Below are positions 1 through 9,090 of a stretch of DNA of 64,000 nt, one piece after another. This stretch comes from Alphaproteobacteria bacterium (GTDB taxonomy: Bacteria > Pseudomonadota > Alphaproteobacteria > Sphingomonadales > Sphingomonadaceae). Where the stretch lies: positions 83,355 through 147,354 of the forward strand of contig JAHJIJ010000024.1 in NCBI GenBank assembly GCA_018823325.1, read 5' to 3'. Within the stretch, counting starts at the first letter, position 1. Every line of letters begins with the position of its first letter. The position numbers and the translations under genes are program-made. Below the pieces are notes generated by a model. The model made no database searches and was not told where the DNA came from. It saw only the letters and a list, made by a program, of their open reading frames with translations.

Positions 1-633
1 CGACAGCGTTTCAGTCAATTGCGCCGATTGGTGCGAACTTGGCAGCCCGGTAGCGGTAAATGCATATGGCTGATTGGTGGCCCGACGCGCTTTCTGAACA
101 GCTGGGCTCGATGCTTGAAGACGGACCTACGGGCCGGACGGCGGCTGGATTTGGTTGCGGCATATTTCTCGCCAAGCCCCGGCATCATGCGTCGGATTGC
201 GAGCATCGCTACGCGCGGAGAGGCGCGTCTGATTACCCCGGAAAAATCGGACAATGCGGCGACAGTGGGCGCAGCGCGCCATCTCTACCGTCGTCTTCTG
301 CGGGGGGGCGTCGAGGTCTTCGAGTTCATGCCCCAGAAACTGCACATGAAGCTGATCGTAATTGATGACATCGTCTACGTCGGCTCTGCGAATCTGGATA
401 TGCGCAGCCTGTTCCTCAACCTTGAGATCATGCTGCGCGTCGAGGATGCAGGCTTTGCTCAGGAGGCAAGGGCGCTGGTAGACCGCCTAGCCGATGAAAG
501 CGCACCGATTGACAGAAGGGCTTATACAGCGCTCGCAAGTCCGTTCAGCCGATTTCGCTGGTGGATCGACTACCTGCTCGTCGGTGTTCTCGATTACACC
601 GTCACACGGCGGCTAAACTTTCGACGCCGCTGA
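1..633 (+). CDS. Phospholipase D-like / cardiolipin synthase family protein, C-terminal part (5' end outside window)
   Basis: The reading frame is open to the first base, so the N-terminal half lies upstream. The visible ~210 residues carry one HxK(x4)D phospholipase D signature, HMKLIVIDD, at about nt 343-370, followed by GSANLD, which matches the GSxN element of the family. Full-length members carry two such motifs and transfer phosphatidyl groups (cardiolipin synthesis) or hydrolyse phospholipids at the inner membrane. Which activity applies cannot be told from this half. The last 32 bases overlap the convergent methyltransferase gene (602-1237), another predicted membrane-lipid enzyme. 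Family assignment is firm; exact substrate is not. Confidence 0.8.
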   Translation, partial: RQRFSQLRRLVRTWQPGSGKCIWLIGGPTRFLNSWARCLKTDLRAGRRLDLVAAYFSPSPGIMRRIASIATRGEARLITPEKSDNAATVGAARHLYRRLLRGGVEVFEFMPQKLHMKLIVIDDIVYVGSANLDMRSLFLNLEIMLRVEDAGFAQEARALVDRLADESAPIDRRAYTALASPFSRFRWWIDYLLVGVLDYTVTRRLNFRRR

Positions 634-1237
634 GTTCGACAGTGGCGCCCTTCTCCTGATCCTTGCATGCCCAGAAGAGCCGCGCAGGCGGAATGCAGCG
701 CCACACAATGTCCTGATCCACATGGCCGAAGAAGCGCTCGAGCCGGGAGAGGACGAAGCGCGAATATTGATAGACCAGGAACTTGCCGCCCGGCCGGATC
801 GCGCGTGCTGTTGCGGCGGCGATCTCGTCGGCCACTTCGGGGGGCAGGGTGGAGAAGGGCAGGCCGGAAATGATGTAATCGGCCGCTTCAAACCCTTCGC
901 GAGCCAGGATGTCCTCGACGTCGGCGGCCGAGCCCTCGACGCAGATCAGGCGTTCATCGACGATGTTCTGCCGCAGATGCCGCACGAACATGGGGTTGGT
1001 GTCTATGGCGATGAGCCGCGCGTCCGGCCCCAGCCGATCAAGAATGCGGCGCGTGAACACGCCCGTGCCGGGACCATATTCCACCACGCAGCGCACCTCC
1101 CGCCAGCCGACCGGGTTGAGCAGCGCCTGAATGGCGATTTCTGAGGTGGGGATCACTGAGCCGACCATCCGCGGATGACGGATGAACTGCTGAAGAAACA
1201 GAAATTTGGGAGACATTGCCAACGCCGTTGCGGTCAC
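602..1237 (-). CDS. SAM-dependent methyltransferase, phospholipid N-methyltransferase (PmtA)-like
   Basis: This is a 211-residue class I methyltransferase. The SAM-binding glycine motif VEYGPGTGVF lies at residues 52-61 and an acidic residue closing strand 2 follows (AIDTNP). The N-terminal segment FLQQFIRHPRMVGSVIPTS resembles the start of Sinorhizobium/Rhodobacter-type PmtA and related rRNA-dimethylase-like proteins, which methylate phosphatidylethanolamine towards phosphatidylcholine. The start used is GTG at 1237; an ATG eight codons in (1216) is equally possible, and neither has a convincing ribosome site. It is convergent with, and overlaps by 32 bp, a phospholipase D-type gene, which fits a lipid role. 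Substrate is inferred. Confidence 0.75.
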   Translation of the reverse strand: MTATALAMSPKFLFLQQFIRHPRMVGSVIPTSEIAIQALLNPVGWREVRCVVEYGPGTGVFTRRILDRLGPDARLIAIDTNPMFVRHLRQNIVDERLICVEGSAADVEDILAREGFEAADYIISGLPFSTLPPEVADEIAAATARAIRPGGKFLVYQYSRFVLSRLERFFGHVDQDIVWRCIPPARLFWACKDQEKGATVELSGVESLAAV

Positions 1238-1375
1238 TTTCCGGGCCTTCCCTCTCTTTGACGTGACAAATTAACGACTGACTCGCAAGGACGTTTCGTC
1301 ACTCTTCTGTAATGTTGGTAATTATTTTCGCATGCCGTTCCATCGACTGTGGCGGGGTGGGCGCGTTGCCCTTGC

Positions 1376-2008
1376 TCAGGCCTTCTTTTCGCCCAGATCG
1401 AGCCCGTGCTTCATCAGCATTGGGATATTGGCCATGGCAAAAAGCATCGATGCTGCGGTAACGCCCCAGACCTTGATGAGCAGCCAGGTGTCGAAATCGA
1501 GAGCGTAGCGCATGATCTCGTTGGCGACGCCCAGCGCAGCGAAGAAGAAGCCCCAATTGCGCGAGAGCTTGAGCCAGCCGGTTTCATCCAGGCCGCTATA
1601 GGCCGATTGCAGCAGGTAGCGCAGCAGCGGGCGCCCGCCCATCCAGCCGCCGATCAGCATCAGGGCGAAGAAGCCGTAGATGATCGTGGGCTTGAGCTGG
1701 ATGAAGGCCGGATCGTGGAAATAGAGGGTGAGGCCGCCGAAGAAGAGCACGAGGATTGCCGAGAGCCAGAGCATCGGCGACACCTTGCCCAGGCGCCACT
1801 TGCTCACCGCCACGGCCACCGCGATGGCGACCATGAACGCGCCCGTTCCGGCGAACATGCCAATGAACTTGGTGGCAAGGAAGAAGACCAGCAAAGGCCC
1901 GAAATCGAGCGCCATGGGCAGCCAGCTTTCGCCCTTGGGTCCGGGCGCGATCGGGGCTGAATCGACCGTGGCATCCACTCGGGGGGACGCATTCTCGTCA
2001 GCGCGCAT
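1376..2008 (-). CDS. ispZ: Inner-membrane protein YciB/IspZ (septation protein A family)
   Basis: A 210-residue polytopic membrane protein. After about 40 hydrophilic residues it has five or six hydrophobic helices (starting near LDFGPLLVFFLATKF) and the family pattern with LKPTIIYGFFALMLIGG and NWGFFFAALGVANE. YciB/IspZ proteins take part in cell-envelope synthesis and septation; the biochemical role is unsettled. The ATG at 2008 was chosen because it overlaps the ftsY stop (1998-2000) by a few bases, as expected for translational coupling; an in-frame upstream start at 2050 would intrude into ftsY. It is last in the dapF-mtaB-ftsY-ispZ operon, a gene order I associate with sphingomonads. 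Confidence 0.9.
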   Translation of the reverse strand: MRADENASPRVDATVDSAPIAPGPKGESWLPMALDFGPLLVFFLATKFIGMFAGTGAFMVAIAVAVAVSKWRLGKVSPMLWLSAILVLFFGGLTLYFHDPAFIQLKPTIIYGFFALMLIGGWMGGRPLLRYLLQSAYSGLDETGWLKLSRNWGFFFAALGVANEIMRYALDFDTWLLIKVWGVTAASMLFAMANIPMLMKHGLDLGEKKA

Positions 2009-2930
2009 AAGCGGCTCCTGCAATGGCGTGGGCCAGCTCGGCCGGATCAAAGGGGCGCAGATCGTCGATCTTCTCGCCCACGCCGATGGCGTGGATGGGA
2101 AGACCGAACTTCTCGGCCGCAGCGACCAGCACGCCGCCCCGCGCCGTGCCGTCCAGCTTGGTCATGACCAGACCGGTGACCTTGGCGACATCGCGGAAGA
2201 TCTCGATCTGCGACAGCGCGTTCTGGCCGGTTGTCGCGTCGAGCACCAGCACGACGTCATGGGGCGCGGCGGGATTGAGGCGGCCGAGCACGCGGCGGAT
2301 CTTGGCCAGCTCGTCCATCAGCTCGGTGCGGTTCTGAAGCCGCCCGGCGGTATCCACGATCAGAATATCCGTGCCATTGGCCGTGGCTTGCTTGACGGCG
2401 TCGAAGACGACGCCGGCGGCATCGCCGCCTTCCGGGCCGGTAACGATAGGTACGTCGAGCCGTTCGGCCCAGATTCGCAGCTGGCCGATGGCCGCCGCAC
2501 GGAAGGTGTCACCCGCCGCCAGCATGACGCTGTAATCCTGCTCCTGGAAAAGGTGCGCGAGCTTGGCAATGGTGGTGGTCTTGCCAGACCCGTTGACGCC
2601 GATCACCAGGATGACCTGCGGGCGCGGGAACGCCTCGATCTCTATGGGCCTGGCGACCGGCACCAGCACTTTCTCGATTTCCTCGGCGAGGATCTCGCGC
2701 AGATACTCCTCGGTCAGTTCCTTGTTGAAGCGCCCTTCCGCCAGCCGGTCGCGGATGCGCGCGGCCATCGCCGGGCCGAGATCGGTAGTGTAGAGCGCTT
2801 CCTCCAGCTCATCGAGCGTCTGCTCGTCCAGCGCTGCCTTGGCAAAGACGCCGGAAATGCTCTCGCCGAGCCGGTCGGAAGTGCGCTTGAAGCCGCCGAA
2901 GAGGCGGTCACGCCAGGAAAGTTCAGCCAT
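1998..2930 (-). CDS. ftsY: Signal recognition particle receptor FtsY
   Basis: FtsY is the membrane-associated GTPase that docks the SRP-ribosome complex at the Sec translocon. The 310-residue protein has a short N domain (residues 1-100) and a G domain: P-loop GVNGSGKTT (111-119), then DTFRAAA, DTAGRLQN (G3) and TKLDGTARGG (G4). It lacks the long acidic A domain of E. coli FtsY, as is usual in alphaproteobacteria. The ATG at 2930 gives MAELSW; an ATG four codons upstream (2942) is possible. The frame stays open further upstream but there overlaps mtaB out of frame. It overlaps mtaB by 8 bp and ispZ by 11 bp, indicating one operon. Confidence 0.97.
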   Translation of the reverse strand: MAELSWRDRLFGGFKRTSDRLGESISGVFAKAALDEQTLDELEEALYTTDLGPAMAARIRDRLAEGRFNKELTEEYLREILAEEIEKVLVPVARPIEIEAFPRPQVILVIGVNGSGKTTTIAKLAHLFQEQDYSVMLAAGDTFRAAAIGQLRIWAERLDVPIVTGPEGGDAAGVVFDAVKQATANGTDILIVDTAGRLQNRTELMDELAKIRRVLGRLNPAAPHDVVLVLDATTGQNALSQIEIFRDVAKVTGLVMTKLDGTARGGVLVAAAEKFGLPIHAIGVGEKIDDLRPFDPAELAHAIAGAAYAR

Positions 2931-4194
2931 GCCCGGCTCCATGCGCGATGAGCGTGCTTCCCTCAAGCCCCGTGATGGATGCGGTGACAATCTCTCCGGG
3001 CGTCTGCGCGCTTTCGAACCGCACCGGGGCGAAGCTTTCGCTATGGCCGGCCTGGCCGCTGGTCTCGACGAGAACGCGCTGGGTGCTCCCGACAAGTGTG
3101 CCCAGCCAGCGCTGGCGCTCATCCTCGCAGGCGGCGCGAAGGCGCGCTGCGCGCTCGCGGATCAGGGCTCGGTCGAGCTGCGGCATCCGGGCCGCGGGAG
3201 TGCCTTCCCGGGGCGAGTAAGGGAACACGTGGCCGTGGACGATGCGGCAGTCCCGCACCAGCGCAAGGCTGTTCTCGAACATGGCCTCATCCTCGGTGGG
3301 GAAGCCGGCAATGATGTCGGCCCCGATGGCGATCTCCGGCCGGAGGGCATGCAGCCGCGCGACCAGCTCGACCGCTTGCGCCCGGCTGTGGCGGCGCTTC
3401 ATGCGCTTGAGGATAAGGTCGTCGCCCGCCTGCAGGGAGAGATGGACATGCGGCATCAGGCGCGGCTCGCCGGCTATGATCTCGAACAGGCGCTCGTCAA
3501 TCTCGATGCCGTCCAGCGAGGAGAGGCGCAGGCGCGGCAGGTCCGGCACGAGCCGCAGAATGCGCTCGACAAGGGCGCCGAGGCTGGGGCTGCCGGGGAG
3601 ATCCGGGCCGTAGCTGGTCACGTCCACGCCGGTCAGCACGATCTCCTGCACGCCCTGATCGACCAGCGCGCGCACCTGATCCACGACCGCACCGGCCGGC
3701 ACCGACCGGCTCGGCCCGCGCCCGAACGGAATGATGCAGAAGGTGCAGCGGTGATCGCAGCCGTTCTGAACCACGATGAACGCGCGGACCCGCTCGGCAA
3801 AGGCGGCCAGCATGTGCGGCGCCTGGTGCTGGAGCGTCATGATGTCGGTCACGCGAACGCGCTCGGGCGAGGACGGATGCTCGTGTGCTGGCGCAGCGAC
3901 GTGGGCGGCAAAGTCCGCCTTCTCGCCATTTCCGATGACGGCGGCGACTTCCGGCATGGCGGCGAACATGGCCGGATCGGTCTGCGCTGCGCAGCCGGTG
4001 ACGACGATGCGGGCCTCGGGCCGGGCGCGATGGGCGCGGCGAATGGCCTGACGGGTCTGACGCACGGCCTCGCCAGTGACGGCGCAGCTGTTGATGATGA
4101 CGAGGTCGTCGCGTCCGCCGAGCTGCTGGCGGATCGCTTCGCTCTCAGCGATATTGAGCCGGCAGCCGAGCGTGATGACCTCCGGCGGGGTCAT
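2923..4194 (-). CDS. mtaB: tRNA threonylcarbamoyladenosine (t6A37) methylthiotransferase MtaB
   Basis: A radical-SAM methylthiotransferase of 423 residues that converts t6A to ms2t6A at position 37 of ANN-decoding tRNAs. The N-terminal UPF0004 domain supplies three cluster cysteines (about C11, C37 and C68: LGCRLN, NSCAVT, TGCAAQ). The radical-SAM CxxxCxxC motif is CDHRCTFC at residues 146-153. A C-terminal region of TRAM type follows. The start ATG at 4194 overlaps the dapF stop in an ATGA arrangement, and the 3' end overlaps ftsY. The CTFCIIPFGRGPSRS context matches MtaB better than MiaB or RimO. Assignment to MtaB within the family is by resemblance. Confidence 0.93.
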   Translation of the reverse strand: MTPPEVITLGCRLNIAESEAIRQQLGGRDDLVIINSCAVTGEAVRQTRQAIRRAHRARPEARIVVTGCAAQTDPAMFAAMPEVAAVIGNGEKADFAAHVAAPAHEHPSSPERVRVTDIMTLQHQAPHMLAAFAERVRAFIVVQNGCDHRCTFCIIPFGRGPSRSVPAGAVVDQVRALVDQGVQEIVLTGVDVTSYGPDLPGSPSLGALVERILRLVPDLPRLRLSSLDGIEIDERLFEIIAGEPRLMPHVHLSLQAGDDLILKRMKRRHSRAQAVELVARLHALRPEIAIGADIIAGFPTEDEAMFENSLALVRDCRIVHGHVFPYSPREGTPAARMPQLDRALIRERAARLRAACEDERQRWLGTLVGSTQRVLVETSGQAGHSESFAPVRFESAQTPGEIVTASITGLEGSTLIAHGAGHG

Positions 4195-5030
4195 GGCGCG
4201 GGCGTGAAATCCGCGAGGTCGAGCGTGCCGTCGAAGACGTGCGTGGCCGGTCCGGTCATGTTGACATGGCCGTCCGGCGTCCAGTCGATGAGCAGATCGC
4301 CGCCCGGGAGAGTGACGCGCACCGGGCCGCGGGCGATCCGCCGCCGGATGGCGCAGACGGCCGTGGCGCAGGCGCCGGTGCCGCAGGCCTGGGTGAAGCC
4401 GGCGCCGCGCTCCCACACCACCAGACGGATGTGACCGGGCGCGAGCATCTGCGCGAAATTGACGTTTACCCGCTCGGGGAAGAGGGGGTCATGCTCGATC
4501 ATCGGGCCGAGGCGGGCCATGTCCAGTTCGTCAATATTTTCAACGAAGAAGACGACATGCGGATTGCCGACGCTGACCGCCGCGGGCGGGGGCAGATCGT
4601 GCCAGCTCACCGGCATGGTGAGCGTATCCATGGCATAAGCGAGCGGCACCTGATCCCAGTCCGTGCGTGCTTCGCCCATGTCGACGCTCACAAGATCACC
4701 CTGCCGGCTCGCCTCGAGCAGACCGGCATTGGTCTCGATGGTGACATCGCGGCCAACGAATAAAGGGATGCAGCGGGTGGCGTTTCCGCAGGCGTCAACT
4801 TCCGAGCCATCCTGGTTAAAGATGCGCATCGACACATCGGCGCGGTTCGAGGCACCGACGACGATGAGCTGATCGCACCCGACACCCGTACGGCGGTCCG
4901 CAATGGCGCGCGCAAGGCTCTCTGTCATATCGATATGACGTTCGCGCGCGTCGATGACCACGAAGTCGTTTCCGAGACCGTGCATCTTGGCAAATGAGAG
5001 AAGGGCAGGGCTGCCGGACATGCGCGGCAT
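4191..5030 (-). CDS. dapF: Diaminopimelate epimerase
   Basis: Interconverts LL- and meso-diaminopimelate for lysine and peptidoglycan synthesis in the cytoplasm, without a cofactor. The two catalytic cysteines are visible: ACGNATRC (C81) and ACGTGACA (C216). The length, 279 residues, is normal. The N-terminus FAKMHGLGNDFVVID is the conserved family start; the true start could be the ATG at 5030 or the one three codons later (5021). It is first in the minus-strand operon with mtaB, ftsY and ispZ, with a 4-bp overlap to mtaB. The divergent region 5031-5143 separates it from a lipoprotein gene. Confidence 0.96.
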   Translation of the reverse strand: MPRMSGSPALLSFAKMHGLGNDFVVIDARERHIDMTESLARAIADRRTGVGCDQLIVVGASNRADVSMRIFNQDGSEVDACGNATRCIPLFVGRDVTIETNAGLLEASRQGDLVSVDMGEARTDWDQVPLAYAMDTLTMPVSWHDLPPPAAVSVGNPHVVFFVENIDELDMARLGPMIEHDPLFPERVNVNFAQMLAPGHIRLVVWERGAGFTQACGTGACATAVCAIRRRIARGPVRVTLPGGDLLIDWTPDGHVNMTGPATHVFDGTLDLADFTPAP

Positions 5031-5143
5031 TTAGGGCGACATTGGATAGAAGTCCATGATTTGCCGAAAATTGCAGGCCCACGGGGTTGTCTCGACCGGC
5101 TCAAGGTCCCATTGTCTATCGATGCTGATGAGATGGAGGAGAC

Positions 5144-5731
5144 ATGATGAGGCGTTTGATCGTTTTGGCGGGACTGGGGCTGCTCACGGCCTGTGGCCAA
5201 TCCGGATCGAACCTCTCTGAAGATGTTTCAAACAGCCTCAATGTGATCGAGGGCGATCTCACGCCCGGTGGCAATGCCGGCGACCCCCTGAATGCGAGTG
5301 GCAACGCGATGGCAAACAGCGCGGACTCCGGCAACGTGATCGTCGGTGGCCTGCCGTTGCGGCTGGGCTTTTATGTCTCGAGCGAAACCGACTGCGGCTC
5401 GGCCTCAAACGCGAACGTCACGTTGATGCGACGGGATGGCTATAGCGGCGAGCGCTATAGTTGCAGGTTTGGCGCCATCGAGAAGCTTGGTCCGGCAACT
5501 TACCGCGTCACCGAAAGCTGCGCGGAAGGGACGGTGGCGGGTCGCCAGGAGGAGGAGCGCCGGACGAGCATCAGGACTTATGACGTGTCCGACGAAGAAA
5601 ATTTCTCGGCCCAGTCCGACAGCGGATGGGCCAACAAGGCCCGGTTCTGCGCGCAAAGCAGCCTGCCCAAGCCCTGGCGCGACCAGGATATCAGCGATGT
5701 GATCGGCACAGCGCCGCCGGAGAGGCCGTGA
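5144..5731 (+). CDS. Small predicted lipoprotein of unknown function
   Basis: A 195-residue protein with a lipoprotein signal peptide: MMRR, a hydrophobic stretch, then the lipobox LTAC with the acylated cysteine at residue 17. The next ~45 residues are low-complexity and rich in Asn, Ser and Gly, a typical flexible tether. The rest contains several cysteines (TDCGS, YSCRF, ESCAE, RFCAQ) that could form disulfides in the periplasm. I recognise no family. A Shine-Dalgarno-like GGAGGAG lies at about 5132-5138, just before the ATG. It stands alone between the divergent dapF operon and asd. Confidence 0.75.
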   Translation: MMRRLIVLAGLGLLTACGQSGSNLSEDVSNSLNVIEGDLTPGGNAGDPLNASGNAMANSADSGNVIVGGLPLRLGFYVSSETDCGSASNANVTLMRRDGYSGERYSCRFGAIEKLGPATYRVTESCAEGTVAGRQEEERRTSIRTYDVSDEENFSAQSDSGWANKARFCAQSSLPKPWRDQDISDVIGTAPPERP

Positions 5732-5854
5732 CGGGGTCGATTGCCCGAACCGGGCCGGCGGCACGATCTGCCGGTCTTTGCGTTTTGCCTCTGCAGGCCT
5801 TTTAGAGTATCCGGCCCGCAGTTTCCCGTTTTCTGATCATTTGGAGAAGTCCCT

Positions 5855-6880
5855 GTGGGATATCGTGTCGTCGTCGTAGGCGCCACCGGCAATGTCGGTC
5901 GCGAAATGCTCAACATCCTGGCTGAGCGTGAGTTTCCGATCGACGAGATCGCGGCTGTCGCCAGCTCGCGCTCGACGGGCGATGAGATCGAGTTCGGCGA
6001 GACCGGCAAGATGCTCAAGGTCAAGAACATCGAGCATTTCGATTTTGCCGGATGGGATATCGCGCTGTTCGCGGCGGGATCAGGGCCGACCAAGGAATAT
6101 GCGCCCAAGGCCGCGGCAGCGGGCTGCGTGGTGATCGACAACAGCTCGCTTTACCGCATGGACCCGGACGTGCCGCTCATTGTGCCGGAAGTGAACCCCG
6201 AGGCGATCGAGGGCTACAAGCGCAAGAACATCATCGCCAATCCGAACTGCTCGACCGCGCAGCTGGTGGTGGCACTCAAGCCGCTGCACGACGCCGCGAA
6301 GATCAAGCGCGTGGTGGTGGCGACCTACCAGTCGGTCTCCGGCGCCGGCAAGGACGGTATGGACGAGCTGTTCGAGCAGAGCCGCAACATTTTCGTCGGT
6401 GACCCGGCCGTGCCCGTGAAGTTCACCAAGCAGATCGCCTTCAATGTCATTCCGCACATCGATGTGTTCCTCGACGATGGCTCCACCAAGGAAGAGTGGA
6501 AGATGGTCGTCGAGACCAAGAAGATCCTCGACCCCAAGATCAAGGTGACGGCGACCTGCGTGCGCGTGCCGGTGTTCGTGGGCCATAGCGAAGCGGTAAA
6601 CATCGAGTTCGAGGACGAGATCAGCGCCAAGCAGGCGCAGAAGATCCTGCGCGAGGCGCCCGGCGTGATGCTGATCGACAAGCACGAGGACGGCGGATAC
6701 GTGACCCCCGTCGAGTGCGTGGGCGACTATGCGACCTTCGTGAGCCGCGTGCGGGAAGACTCGACCGTGGAGAATGGCCTCTCGCTCTGGTGTGTCTCCG
6801 ACAATCTGCGCAAGGGCGCCGCGCTCAATGCGGTGCAGATTGCCGAATTGCTGGGCCGCCGCCACCTCAAGAAGGGCTGA
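5855..6880 (+). CDS. asd: Aspartate-semialdehyde dehydrogenase
   Basis: Reduces aspartyl phosphate to aspartate semialdehyde, the branch point to lysine/diaminopimelate, threonine and methionine. The 341-residue protein has the NADP-binding GATGNVGREM (residues 9-18), the catalytic cysteine in NPNCSTAQ (C132) and the downstream VPVFVGHSEAVNIEF segment with the active-site histidine. The start is GTG at 5855, set by the GGAG at about 5842-5845 and by the family N-terminus GYRVVVVGATG. It is followed 5 bp later by a DUF2238 gene on the same strand. Confidence 0.97.
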   Translation: MGYRVVVVGATGNVGREMLNILAEREFPIDEIAAVASSRSTGDEIEFGETGKMLKVKNIEHFDFAGWDIALFAAGSGPTKEYAPKAAAAGCVVIDNSSLYRMDPDVPLIVPEVNPEAIEGYKRKNIIANPNCSTAQLVVALKPLHDAAKIKRVVVATYQSVSGAGKDGMDELFEQSRNIFVGDPAVPVKFTKQIAFNVIPHIDVFLDDGSTKEEWKMVVETKKILDPKIKVTATCVRVPVFVGHSEAVNIEFEDEISAKQAQKILREAPGVMLIDKHEDGGYVTPVECVGDYATFVSRVREDSTVENGLSLWCVSDNLRKGAALNAVQIAELLGRRHLKKG

Positions 6881-6885
6881 CGATC

Positions 6886-7524
6886 ATGGGCAAGGCTTCT
6901 CTCAAGAATGCCTTGCCGCCCCTCCAATGGGCGCTGCTCGGCTCGCTGCTGCTGGCGGTGGCGCTGGCCAATATCAATCAGCCCTTCCCGGAACTCGCAC
7001 CGCTCCAGCATGCGCCTACGGTTTTCCTGATCCTGGCCGCGCCTTGGCTGCTGAGGCGATGGCCCCTCAATACGCGCAGCGTCACGATGATCTGGCTGTT
7101 TCTGCTGCTCCACACACTCGGCGGGCGCTATATCTATTCCTATGTCCCCTATGAGGGGTGGTTCGCGTCACTGGCCGGAGATGCGTTTGGCAGCCTGACG
7201 AGCGGTGAGCGCAATGCCTATGACCGGTTCGTGCATCTGATGTTCGGTGTGCTTCTCACGCCGGTGTTTGCGGAAACGGGGCAGCGTCATTGGGGGCTCC
7301 GCTGGGGTGTGTCCTGGTTTCTCGGTTTCGCCATCGTCGGGCTGGTCGGTGCGCTCTATGAAGTGTTCGAATGGCTGCTGACCCTCGTCCTCGCTCATGA
7401 AACGGCGGACTATTACAATGGTCAGCAGGGCGACATCTGGGACCCGCAGAAGGATATGGCCATAGCGCAGATCGGCAGCGGGTTGGCCTGGCTCCTTGCG
7501 GGATTGAAACGCAAACGGCGTTGA
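6886..7524 (+). CDS. DUF2238 family inner-membrane protein (YjdF-like)
   Basis: A 212-residue membrane protein with about six hydrophobic segments and the conserved polar motifs of the family: LHTLGGRYIYSYVPY, YDRFVHLMFG, LYEVFEW and NGQQGDIWDPQKDM. The function of the family is unknown; the acidic and histidine residues facing the membrane suggest metal or ligand binding, but that is inference. The ATG at 6886 lies 5 bp after the asd stop, so it is probably cotranscribed with asd. The 3' end converges on emrB with 5 bp between them. Confidence 0.85.
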   Translation: MGKASLKNALPPLQWALLGSLLLAVALANINQPFPELAPLQHAPTVFLILAAPWLLRRWPLNTRSVTMIWLFLLLHTLGGRYIYSYVPYEGWFASLAGDAFGSLTSGERNAYDRFVHLMFGVLLTPVFAETGQRHWGLRWGVSWFLGFAIVGLVGALYEVFEWLLTLVLAHETADYYNGQQGDIWDPQKDMAIAQIGSGLAWLLAGLKRKRR

Positions 7525-7529
7525 CGGCC

Positions 7530-9074
7530 CTATTCGCTGACAGGCTGAGGCGGGCCGCTTCCGGCCGCGCGGCGTTTTGGCTTCTTCAGGATGAAGGCCA
7601 TGGGGATCACCAGCGTGGACACGATCGCCATCAGGTAGAAGTCATTCAGAAAGGCGATCATTGCCGCTTGCCTGTTGATGAGGCCATCGATGCCGGCGAG
7701 AATGGCCGTCCCCATTTCTCCGTAGCGCTGCAGCTGGCCAGGATCGGCAGGCAGATGCGCCGCTGTAATGTGCTGGGCAAGATCTGAATGGCTGACCTGG
7801 GTGTTGCGCGCCAGCAGCGCCATCACCACGGCGATCCCGATTGATGAACCGATGTTGCGGGTTAAATTAAGGACCGCAGCGCCTTCTGTTCGCGCCGTGG
7901 GGGGTAGCGTGCCGAAGGCGAGCATCTGCAACGGCACGAAGACGACACCGATGCCGGCGCCCTGGAGGACGCCGGTGAACACAAACGGCGTCCAGCCCTG
8001 ATCGAGCGACCAGCCTGTCATCATCCACATCGATCCGGCGGTCATGGAAAATCCGCCGGCAATCAGCAGCCGGGGATCGACAAAGGCGACGAGCCGCCCG
8101 GACACCGCCATGGCAACAAGCACACCGACGCCGCGCGTAGAGAGAATCCAGCCGGTATCGACGACCGAATAGCCGTAGAGGCCCTGCAACATGGGCGGCA
8201 GGAGCGCCATGGCGGCGAACATCGCGAGGCCGATGATGAACATGAAGCCCGCCGCGCTCATGAAATTGCGATCCCCGAACAGTTCGCGCGAGAAGAGCGG
8301 TTTGCGTGCGGTGAGCGTGTGAATGGTGAACATCCACAGAGCGCAGACGGCAATAGCGGCCTCAATCCAGATTTCCGTCGACGAGAACCAGTCGGCATGC
8401 TGCCCACGATCCAGCATGAGTTGCAGGCTGGCGAGTCCCAACGCGATGAGACTGAACCCGAACAGATCGAAATCCCGACGTTTCAGAGGTTTCTCAGGCA
8501 ACAGGGCATAGAGGCCGAAAAGGCAGGCAATGCCAAAGGGCACATTGACGAAGAAGCACCAGCGCCAGTCGATCCATTCCGTCAGCCAGCCGCCCGCAAT
8601 CGGCCCCATGATCGGCCCGATCATGACCCCCATGCCGTAGACCGACATGGCCTTGGCGTGTTGGGAGGGCCGATTGATGTCGAGCAGCAGGCTTTGCGCC
8701 AGCGGCCCGATGAAGGCGCCGCCAACGCCCTGCAGCGCCCGGAACAGGACCATCTCGGGCAGATTCTGGGCGATGCCGCACAGGATGGACGCGATCACGA
8801 AGAGGAAGACGGAAATCAGCAGCAGCCGTCGCGTACCGATCCGGTCGGCGAGCCAGCCAGTGATCGGAATGGCAATGGCGGCGGCCAGAATATAGCTGGT
8901 CAGCACCCAGCTGATCGTTTCATCGCTCGCGCCCAGAGCGGCGCGCATGTGCGGCAGTGCGACATTCACGATCGTGGTGTCGAGCACCTGCATGATCGTG
9001 GAGACCATGATTGCGATCGTCACCAGCACCCGGTGACGGACTGGGAGATGGGGGAGATCCTCGCTCTGGCCCAT
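7530..9074 (-). CDS. emrB: EmrB/QacA-type (DHA2) drug efflux MFS transporter
   Basis: A proton-driven multidrug exporter of 514 residues with about 14 transmembrane helices. Helix 1 contains LDTTIVNVALPHM, and the antiporter motif C is seen in MIGPIMGPIAGGWL, followed by WRWCFFVNVPFG, typical of DHA2 proteins. It works with an EmrA-type adaptor and an outer-membrane channel to expel compounds across both membranes. It is the last gene of marR-emrA-emrB; the gap to emrA is 16 bp. No channel gene is adjacent; the TolC-type gene at 57724 belongs to a different operon. The substrate is unknown. Confidence 0.93.
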   Translation of the reverse strand: MGQSEDLPHLPVRHRVLVTIAIMVSTIMQVLDTTIVNVALPHMRAALGASDETISWVLTSYILAAAIAIPITGWLADRIGTRRLLLISVFLFVIASILCGIAQNLPEMVLFRALQGVGGAFIGPLAQSLLLDINRPSQHAKAMSVYGMGVMIGPIMGPIAGGWLTEWIDWRWCFFVNVPFGIACLFGLYALLPEKPLKRRDFDLFGFSLIALGLASLQLMLDRGQHADWFSSTEIWIEAAIAVCALWMFTIHTLTARKPLFSRELFGDRNFMSAAGFMFIIGLAMFAAMALLPPMLQGLYGYSVVDTGWILSTRGVGVLVAMAVSGRLVAFVDPRLLIAGGFSMTAGSMWMMTGWSLDQGWTPFVFTGVLQGAGIGVVFVPLQMLAFGTLPPTARTEGAAVLNLTRNIGSSIGIAVVMALLARNTQVSHSDLAQHITAAHLPADPGQLQRYGEMGTAILAGIDGLINRQAAMIAFLNDFYLMAIVSTLVIPMAFILKKPKRRAAGSGPPQPVSE

Positions 9075-9090
9075 GGCCGACCGATCCGCT

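Noticed and set aside
2839..4434. 531-codon open frame on the plus strand
   Set aside because: It is antisense to mtaB, which has all six cluster cysteines and coupled overlaps with dapF and ftsY.
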